DNA of 12,020 nt from Actinomycetota bacterium. GTDB lineage: Bacteria > Actinomycetota > UBA4738. A program made the position numbers and the translations under genes. Every line of letters begins with the position of its first letter. The first letter of the stretch is position 1. The notes under the pieces are model-generated. The model was not told the DNA's origin, made no database searches, and saw nothing but the letters and a program-made list of their open reading frames with translations. This document shows positions 7,287 to 12,020 of the stretch, one piece after another. The stretch is from contig VAYJ01000108.1 in the NCBI GenBank assembly GCA_005888465.1, forward strand, positions 1 through 12,020, written 5' to 3'.

Positions 7287-7805
7287 ATGGCTCTGGATGA
7301 TGCGCTGCGCGCGAAACGCGAGGAGGTCTGCGTCGCGCACATGACCGCGGAGAACGCGCACGAGTTCGACACGGCGATCGGGCTTTTCGCGCGACCGAGG
7401 TACGAGCTCATGGCCACCGGCGAGGTCTACGACGGCGCGGAGCCGCTCGGTGGGTTGATGCAGGAGAACGTCACGGCGTTCCCGGACTTCCATTACACGT
7501 GGCAGCGGATGCACCACGCCGACGAGGCCATCGTGGTTGAGGGCGTGTTTCGGGGCACGCACGAGGGGACGTGGCGAGGGCTTCCGGGGACGGGACGGAG
7601 AGTCGAGTTCCCGATGCTCATCGTGTTCCCGTTCGAGGGCGAGCGGATGATGGGCGAGCGGATCTTCTTCGACCTGAACACGGCGCTGCGACAGCTGGGG
7701 GTCGCCCGGGACCCCAACACTTTGGCGGGCAAGATCACGACGGCGCTCAACCACCCCGTAACGTTGGCGCGAGCGCTTCTTCGGAACGTCGTTCGGCGCC
7801 GGTGA
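7287..7805 (+). CDS. SnoaL-like (NTF2-fold) polyketide-cyclase family protein
   Basis: The 172-residue protein has the cone-shaped NTF2/SnoaL fold pattern: an N-terminal helical part (1-35), a YDGAEPLGGLMQENVTAFPDFHYTWQ segment (48-73), and the family-typical strand run HADEAIVVEGVFRGTHEG, followed by LPGTGRRVEFPMLIVFPFEGERMMGERIFFD and LNTALRQLGV. Members include ester cyclases, hydrolases and non-enzymatic small-ligand binders; the substrate cannot be read from sequence. A basic C-terminal extension of about 30 residues (from 143) goes beyond the usual domain. ATG 7287 is chosen because a clear promoter ends 10 nt before it. The stop overlaps the P450 start (GTGA), so both proteins probably act on the same small molecule (inference). 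Confidence 0.85.
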   Translation: MALDDALRAKREEVCVAHMTAENAHEFDTAIGLFARPRYELMATGEVYDGAEPLGGLMQENVTAFPDFHYTWQRMHHADEAIVVEGVFRGTHEGTWRGLPGTGRRVEFPMLIVFPFEGERMMGERIFFDLNTALRQLGVARDPNTLAGKITTALNHPVTLARALLRNVVRRR

Positions 7806-9079
7806 GGCTCCCGCCGGGAAATCGAGGCCTGCCGTGGCTGGGCGAGTCCATGGCATTGTTGCGCAACCCCTTCGGCTTCTTGGAGGAACGGCGGGACCGG
7901 TTCGGGAACGTGTTCCGCTCGAAGGTGCTCGGGCGAGAGGTGGCGTTCCTCGCGGGGTTGGAAGGCGCCGAGCGCTTCTACGACGAGACGATCATCAGCC
8001 GGAGCGACGCGCACCCATACCAGCTCGTCGACCTCTTCGGCGGCGACAACATGGAGATGTTCGACGGCGAGCGGCACCTTGCGATGAAGCGGGTCGCCTT
8101 GACGGCCTTCGACGAGACGGCGATCGCGGGGTACCTGCCGGACCTGCAGCGGTTGGTCGAATCGACGCTGGATCGGCTGGCGGTGCTGCCGCGGTTCTCG
8201 GCCACGCGCGACCTGCGGCGCCTGGCGATCGAGGCGATCTGCTGGAATGTGATGGGGATCGAGCCGGGTCCGCGGTCCCTGGCGATCGTTCGCGACTACG
8301 ACGCGGTGATGACCGGCCTGGTGTCGATGCCCGTTCCCATCCCTGGAACGCCGTACGCGCGGGCCCGGGCCGCGCGGGACCGGTTGCTGGCGCTGTACCG
8401 GCGGCTGATCGCCGAGCGCCGCGCGAAGCCGGGGAACGACGGCCTGTCGCGCATGCTGGCATACACCGATGACGAGGCGCTGCTCGAGATCCATCACATC
8501 GTTATCGCGGGCTTCGTCGTCTACGCACTGATGGCCGAGGTGCTCCGCCGCCTGGCCGAGCAGCCGGCACTTCGGGAACACTGCGCTGCTGAGGTTCGCG
8601 AGCGTGCCCCCGATGGGCCGATCCCGCTGGGGGCGCTGGGACGCATGGAGACGTCGGTCAACGTCGTGCGCGAGGCCAAGCGCATCGTTCCGCTCGTGCC
8701 GCTGGCGTTCGGCCGCGCGCTCCGGCCGTTCACGTGCGAGGGGTACGACGTGCCGGAGGGCTGGCGCGTCTACCTGGCGCTCCACCTCAACAACCACGAC
8801 CCGGCGATCTACGCCGACCCGGGCCGGTTCGACCCCGACCGCTTCGCGCCGGGGCGGGCCGAGCAGGCGCGGCACCCGCTCGCGTTCATCCCGCAGGGCG
8901 CGGAGCCTCCGACCGGGCACCGGTGCCTGGGGCTCGACTACTCCACCGCGCTCGTGTTGGTCTTCCTGACGGTCCTGCTGCGCCGATACACGTGGGAGCT
9001 GCCGCCGCAGGACCTGATCTACGACTGGAGCCGGCTCCCGCCCGAGCCGCGCGACGGGCTGCTCGTGACCCTCCGCTAG
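7802..9079 (+). CDS. Cytochrome P450 with atypical I-helix and heme loop
   Basis: This is a heme-thiolate oxygenase or peroxygenase, 425 residues, soluble. The GTG start at 7802 overlaps the SnoaL stop and begins right at the usual proline-rich hinge (RLPPGNRGLPWLGESM), so the gene is full length without a membrane anchor. The K-helix ExxR is E291-x-x-R294 (VVREAKRIVP). The PxRF-like region is RFDPDRFAPGR. The heme loop is FIPQGAEPPTGHRCLG with C375 as ligand. The loop is one or two residues longer than FxxGxxxCxG. The I-helix (about 228-245, HHIVIAGFVVYALMAE) lacks the usual acid/alcohol (D/E-T) pair needed for O2 activation. The heme loop and the closing QDLIYDWSRLP...RDGL resemble CYP152-type peroxygenases at a distance, but the CYP152 I-helix Arg-Pro is not seen. 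The reaction is unknown. The stop codon shares bases with the convergent MFS gene. Confidence 0.92.
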   Translation: MRLPPGNRGLPWLGESMALLRNPFGFLEERRDRFGNVFRSKVLGREVAFLAGLEGAERFYDETIISRSDAHPYQLVDLFGGDNMEMFDGERHLAMKRVALTAFDETAIAGYLPDLQRLVESTLDRLAVLPRFSATRDLRRLAIEAICWNVMGIEPGPRSLAIVRDYDAVMTGLVSMPVPIPGTPYARARAARDRLLALYRRLIAERRAKPGNDGLSRMLAYTDDEALLEIHHIVIAGFVVYALMAEVLRRLAEQPALREHCAAEVRERAPDGPIPLGALGRMETSVNVVREAKRIVPLVPLAFGRALRPFTCEGYDVPEGWRVYLALHLNNHDPAIYADPGRFDPDRFAPGRAEQARHPLAFIPQGAEPPTGHRCLGLDYSTALVLVFLTVLLRRYTWELPPQDLIYDWSRLPPEPRDGLLVTLR

Positions 9080-10320
9080 GCGGGCTGGCGCGCGAGCGTC
9101 TCCGGTGTGCGCGCGACGAGCGCGAGCGTCACGAGGAGCGGGGCGGCCATCAGCGCAAAGGCGCCCTTGAAGCCCACGGCGTTCGCCGTCACGCCGGCCA
9201 CGAGCGGCCCGAAGACGAACCCGAGATCGCCGAAGAACCGGAACACGCCCACCGCGGTCGCCGAGGCATGTTCGGGGACGATGTCCGAGAGCATGGCCGC
9301 GGGGGCAACCGCGACGCTCCCCGACCCGATGCCGACGAGCGCCAGGAGCGCACCGAACGCGACCGGGCTCCCCGCCCACCCGACCGCGACTAGAGCCGCC
9401 GCGAACCAGGCGATCGCCGGGAGCAGCAGGACGCGGCGCCCGCGCCGGTCGGCGAGGAGCCCCGCCGGGTACAGGCAGGCGAACTCCATCGCGACGGCGA
9501 CCGCGAGCGCGGCCCCGATGCCGACGGTGGACATCCCCAGGCCCGACTGGCCGAACAACGGCACCAGTGTGTCGTAGCCGCCCGCGATCACCCAAAAGAA
9601 CGCCATGTTGAGGAGCACGGTCGTGACGAACGCCCGCGACCGGAACAGCTCGCGCACGGTGCGGAGGGTTCGGCGGACTGCCGAAACCGATGGATCCACC
9701 ACCGGGGGAGCGGCCCACTCTCGCTTCGGCGGATCGCTCACCAGCCGCAGGTAGAGCAGCGCGGATACGACGCAGAGCCCCGCGTAGACGAAGAGCGGCG
9801 CCGCCAGGCCCAAGAGGTGAGCGATCACGCCGCCGATCGGCCCGCCGGCGATGAACCCGATGTTGAACGACCCGTAGAAGACGCCGAGCGTCCGCGCCAT
9901 CCGGTCCTTCGGGACGACCTTGAGCAGGTAGTGGTAGAGCGCCGCGAACAGGACGGAGGAGCCCGCCCCGCCCGCTCCGCGAAACGCGACCGCGAGCGCG
10001 AAGTTCGGCGCGAAGCCGGTCGCCACCGACGACGCCGCGAGGAACAGGAGTCCGCCGGTCGCCGCGGCGCGCTCGCCGTAGCGATCCACGATCGGCCCCG
10101 CCGCCGGGTCCAGCAGCAGCCGGGTGAACGCGAACGCCGAGATCAGGAGTCCCGCGGCACCGAAGCTCACGCCGAACGAACGGGCGTAGAGCGGCAGGAT
10201 CGGCGCGATGATCCCGAACCCCAGCATGATCACGAACGTGATCACCATGACGAGCCTGACCGACCGGTCGGCCAGGATCGAACGCACGCCGATCTTCTCG
10301 GGAGCGGACGGCTCAGCCAC
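9076..10320 (-). CDS. MFS transporter, 12-TM DHA1-type efflux family
   Basis: The 414-residue inner-membrane protein belongs to the major facilitator superfamily and probably exports a small molecule by proton antiport. TM1 (about 22-44) carries GFGIIAPILPLYA. Motif A between TM2 and TM3 reads GPIVDRYGERAA (75-86), and its repeat in the second half reads GLLADRRGRRVLL. A Gly-rich GGPIGGVIA segment lies in TM5. The central loop (VSDPPKREWAAPPVVDPSVSA) separates the two six-helix halves. The start is GTG at 10320, 10 nt after the stop of the small upstream gene, so the two are likely co-transcribed. Its TAG stop and the P450 TAG overlap head-on within a CTAG. Possible roles are efflux of the P450 product or general drug export. 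The substrate is not evident. Confidence 0.93.
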   Translation of the reverse strand: MAEPSAPEKIGVRSILADRSVRLVMVITFVIMLGFGIIAPILPLYARSFGVSFGAAGLLISAFAFTRLLLDPAAGPIVDRYGERAAATGGLLFLAASSVATGFAPNFALAVAFRGAGGAGSSVLFAALYHYLLKVVPKDRMARTLGVFYGSFNIGFIAGGPIGGVIAHLLGLAAPLFVYAGLCVVSALLYLRLVSDPPKREWAAPPVVDPSVSAVRRTLRTVRELFRSRAFVTTVLLNMAFFWVIAGGYDTLVPLFGQSGLGMSTVGIGAALAVAVAMEFACLYPAGLLADRRGRRVLLLPAIAWFAAALVAVGWAGSPVAFGALLALVGIGSGSVAVAPAAMLSDIVPEHASATAVGVFRFFGDLGFVFGPLVAGVTANAVGFKGAFALMAAPLLVTLALVARTPETLARQPA

Positions 10321-10330
10321 CCGACGAGGC

Positions 10331-10552
10331 CTAGGGCCCGGCCAGCCGTCGCCGCAGGGACACCACCATGTTCGCGATCCGCATGACGAGTACCGACTCG
10401 CCGGCCGCCAGGTCGGCCGGCACGCTCTCGGGACCCAGCCTGGCGTGATCGACGGTCCCGCTGGGGTCGGCGATCGTGAGGTCGTAGTAGGTCACGCCAT
10501 GAAGGTCGAATGGGCGGACCTCGACCACGATTCCCTCGCGTTCGCCCATCAT
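10331..10552 (-). CDS. Small beta-rich protein of unknown function (possibly OB-fold-like), upstream of MFS gene
   Basis: From ATG 10552 (ATGATG; 10549 is equally possible) the protein has 73 residues. It alternates short predicted strands and turns: REGIVVEVRPFDLHGVTYYDLTIADPSG, DHARLGPESVPADLAAGESVLVMRIANMVVSLRR. The pattern of strands with GESVLV near the end recalls small OB-fold domains, but I do not recognise a named family. A longer frame open to 10765 exists, but its upstream part is Ser/Pro-rich low-quality translation opposite another gene, so the short start is preferred. It lies 10 nt before the MFS start in the same orientation. No strong Shine-Dalgarno is visible. Confidence 0.6.
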   Translation of the reverse strand: MMGEREGIVVEVRPFDLHGVTYYDLTIADPSGTVDHARLGPESVPADLAAGESVLVMRIANMVVSLRRRLAGP

Positions 10553-10646
10553 GATGGGGCCGAGCCTACGCCATGGCGGTGCCGACACAACATCTGCACA
10601 CCGAGCGCGCAACTCACGGCCCGGTCCTGCCGAAGAAGAAGAGGAC

Positions 10647-10808
10647 GTGAACGCCACGATGCCCCCGCTCTTCACCTGGGCCCTCGGGGGGCTCATCGGG
10701 CTCGCGCTCGTGGTTTTCATCCCCGCGCTCTTCGTCCTGGGGATCCTGAAGGCGGTCGGGCTCATTGCCCACGGCCGGTCGGGCCACCGCCACCAGCTCG
10801 ACCACTGA
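10647..10808 (+). CDS. Single-TM small membrane protein
   Basis: This 53-residue protein of unknown function has an uncharged N-terminus (NATMPPLFTW) and one long hydrophobic helix (about 11-40, GGLIGLALVVFIPALFVLGI). A short His/Arg-rich tail (HGRSGHRHQLDH) probably faces the cytoplasm. The start is GTG at 10647, preceded by a purine-rich GAAGAAGAAGAGG stretch; ATG 10659 is an alternative. It is separated by 94 nt from the divergent small gene and by 46 nt from the next plus-strand gene, so it may form a pair with that gene. Confidence 0.55.
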   Translation: MNATMPPLFTWALGGLIGLALVVFIPALFVLGILKAVGLIAHGRSGHRHQLDH

Positions 10809-10854
10809 CGGGTCCCCGCACCTTTTTCCGGACGGCAGGATAGGATTCGGCGCC

Positions 10855-11112
10855 ATGATCGCCGCCAGCCGTCAGCAGGTCACCGAAGTCGCGCTCGCCA
10901 TCGGGGCGCTCGGCGCGCTCGTCGTGGGATGGGGCGCGCTCGCCGTCATCCGCGGGACCGCGGAGCGCCGCCAGGAGCGCATGGCCACCCTCATCGGGGC
11001 GCTGCTCATCGCCGTCGCGTTCGTGATCCAGATCGGGGCGTTCCATGTCGGCCAGTCAGGGAGCGGGACGGGCGGCGGCGGCTCCTCGCCCTCGGTGTCG
11101 TCCTCGCCCTAG
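10855..11112 (+). CDS. Two-TM small membrane protein
   Basis: This is an 85-residue protein of unknown function. TM1 spans about 12-33 (ALAIGALGALVVGWGALAVI), followed by a short charged loop RGTAERRQER. TM2 spans about 44-65 (TLIGALLIAVAFVIQIGAF), and the tail is flexible and Gly/Ser-rich. The ATG is preceded by AGGATAGGA at suitable distance. The longer in-frame reading from 10765 overlaps the preceding gene and adds a low-complexity leader, so it was not used. The positive loop suggests both termini face outward. The gene ends 7 nt from the convergent EAL gene. Confidence 0.6.
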   Translation: MIAASRQQVTEVALAIGALGALVVGWGALAVIRGTAERRQERMATLIGALLIAVAFVIQIGAFHVGQSGSGTGGGGSSPSVSSSP

Positions 11113-11119
11113 CGGGCGC

Positions 11120-12020
11120 TCAGATCGCGACCCGGAGGAGGGGCGCGGCGATCCGGTCGCGCGCGAGCAGGTCCTCTCCCGACTGGTAGGCGAGCCACGG
11201 CAGGACCTCGCGGCCCGGGAGCGGCCGGCTCACGTAGAACCCCTGCACCATGTTGCAGCCCATCCGCCGCAGGGCGAGCCACGTCGCCTCGTCCTCGACG
11301 CCCTCGGCCACGACCTCGAGTCCCAGGTTTCGCCCGAGATCGACGGTCGCGCGCACGATCATGGCGTCGTTCGGGTCGCGGAGCATGTTCGTCACGAACG
11401 ACCGGTCGACCTTGATCTCGTTGATCGGGAGGCGCCGGAGGTGGCTGAGCGACGAGTACCCGGTGCCGAAGTCGTCGATCGAGACCTTCACGCCCAGGCT
11501 CGACAGGCGCGAGAGCACGGAGACCGACCGGGCGGAGTCGGTCATCAGGGAGCTCTCGGTGAGCTCTAGGATCAGGAGTTCGGGCGGGGTCGCCCAGCGA
11601 TCGAGGAGCGTCGCGACCTGCTCGGGGAGGTCGGTGTCCAGCAAGTTCCTCGCAGACAGGTTCACCGCGAGCGGGAGGTCATAGCCCTCGCGCGCGAGCG
11701 CGTGCCGCTGCCAGAGCGCCTCGTTGAGGACGTACAGGGTGAGCGGGCGCACGAGCACGGTACGCTCCACTAGCTCGATGAAGTCCACGGGCAGGACCAT
11801 CCCGCGGTCGGGGTGATGCCAGCGGATCAATGCCTCCAGCCCGCTGACGGAGCCCGTCACCAGATCCATCTTCGGCTGGTAGAAGAGCGTGAACTCCTCG
11901 CGCTCCAGGCCTCGCCGGATCTCTGAGAGGAGCGTGAGCCGGGTCGCGGAGTGCCGGTCCCGAGCCGGCGAGTAGATCTCGTAGCCGCCGCGGGTCTCCT
12001 TCGCCGCGTACATCGCGACG
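11120..12020 (-). CDS. GGDEF-EAL protein: cyclic-di-GMP phosphodiesterase, 5' part cut by window edge
   Basis: The visible 299 residues start at the last helix of a GGDEF domain (VAMYAAKETRGGYEIYSP) and continue into a complete EAL domain, which hydrolyses c-di-GMP to pGpG. Counting from the Met at 12013, metal and catalytic residues are all present: E60 of EAL, N118 in NLSARN, E150 in LELTES, D180/D181 in IDDFGTGYSSL, K201 in EIKVDRSF, E237 in VAEGVED and Q257 in VQGFYVSRPL. The enzyme should therefore be active. Typical architecture would be sensor/PAS-GGDEF-EAL; the upstream part, including whether GGDEF is active, lies beyond the right edge. It is convergent with the small membrane gene. 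No link to the neighbouring metabolism is apparent. Confidence 0.95.
   Translation of the reverse strand, partial: VAMYAAKETRGGYEIYSPARDRHSATRLTLLSEIRRGLEREEFTLFYQPKMDLVTGSVSGLEALIRWHHPDRGMVLPVDFIELVERTVLVRPLTLYVLNEALWQRHALAREGYDLPLAVNLSARNLLDTDLPEQVATLLDRWATPPELLILELTESSLMTDSARSVSVLSRLSSLGVKVSIDDFGTGYSSLSHLRRLPINEIKVDRSFVTNMLRDPNDAMIVRATVDLGRNLGLEVVAEGVEDEATWLALRRMGCNMVQGFYVSRPLPGREVLPWLAYQSGEDLLARDRIAAPLLRVAI

Noticed and set aside
7493..9718. 741-codon open frame on the minus strand opposite the P450 and MFS region
   Set aside because: Arg/Gly/Pro-rich low-complexity translation with no domain. It lies antisense to the clear SnoaL-like protein and P450 and runs into the MFS gene in another frame, as expected from GC-rich DNA.
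10551..10646. N-terminal extension of the single-TM protein to the ATG at 10551
   Set aside because: The extension is low-complexity and acidic, and overlaps the start region of the divergent gene at the palindrome CATCATGATG. GTG 10647 with purine-rich upstream sequence fits better.
10331..10765. Longer 144-residue version of the small protein upstream of the MFS gene
   Set aside because: The extra 71 residues are Ser/Pro-rich, without strand or helix pattern, and lie opposite the start of a plus-strand membrane protein gene.

Overview
The window is GC-rich DNA with GTG/TTG starts, 4-nt gene overlaps and a malonyl-CoA synthetase relative closest by eye to the Streptomyces type. This points to a chromosomal segment of an actinobacterium, probably an uncultured Actinomycetota lineage. 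I see no phage, transposon, CRISPR or RNA genes. Coding density is very high, and no gene-free stretch exceeds about 170 bases.

Region 1 (1-4562, minus strand) is an apparent five-gene operon. Read in its own direction it holds a small His-rich two-TM membrane protein, an OmpR-type response regulator, a HAMP sensor kinase, an amidase-signature hydrolase, and a ring-opening amidohydrolase of the barbiturase/cyanuric acid hydrolase (AtzD) family, which is cut by the left edge. The last four genes overlap or abut. A ring-opening amidohydrolase followed by an amidase fits stepwise opening of a cyclic imide: barbiturate to ureidomalonate to malonate plus urea, or cyanurate to carboxybiuret and onward. 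Transcribed divergently (4654-6023) is a MatB-like malonyl-CoA synthetase, which would use malonate from the barbiturate route. That gene is broken by a C-run frameshift and an internal deletion. An 11-nt-phased direct repeat typical of OmpR-family operators lies between the two divergent units.

Region 2 (6033-7124, minus) is a divergent UDP-GlcNAc 2-epimerase (WecB-like) homologue with altered active-site motifs, possibly coupled to a 17-codon upstream ORF.

Region 3 (7247-9079, plus) has a clear -35/-10 promoter almost touching the ATG of a SnoaL-like protein, which is followed by a 4-nt-overlapping cytochrome P450 with an unusual I-helix and heme loop. Convergent to it (10552-9076, minus) are a 73-residue protein and a 12-TM MFS exporter. 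The P450 and MFS stop codons share bases.

Region 4 (10647-12020) has two tiny plus-strand membrane proteins and, on the minus strand, the C-terminal part of a GGDEF-EAL cyclic-di-GMP phosphodiesterase that runs off the right edge with all EAL catalytic residues intact.

The most interesting unit is region 1: a membrane sensor system physically fused into an operon for cyclic-imide/pyrimidine ring degradation. Its catabolic functions are inferred from families and context.
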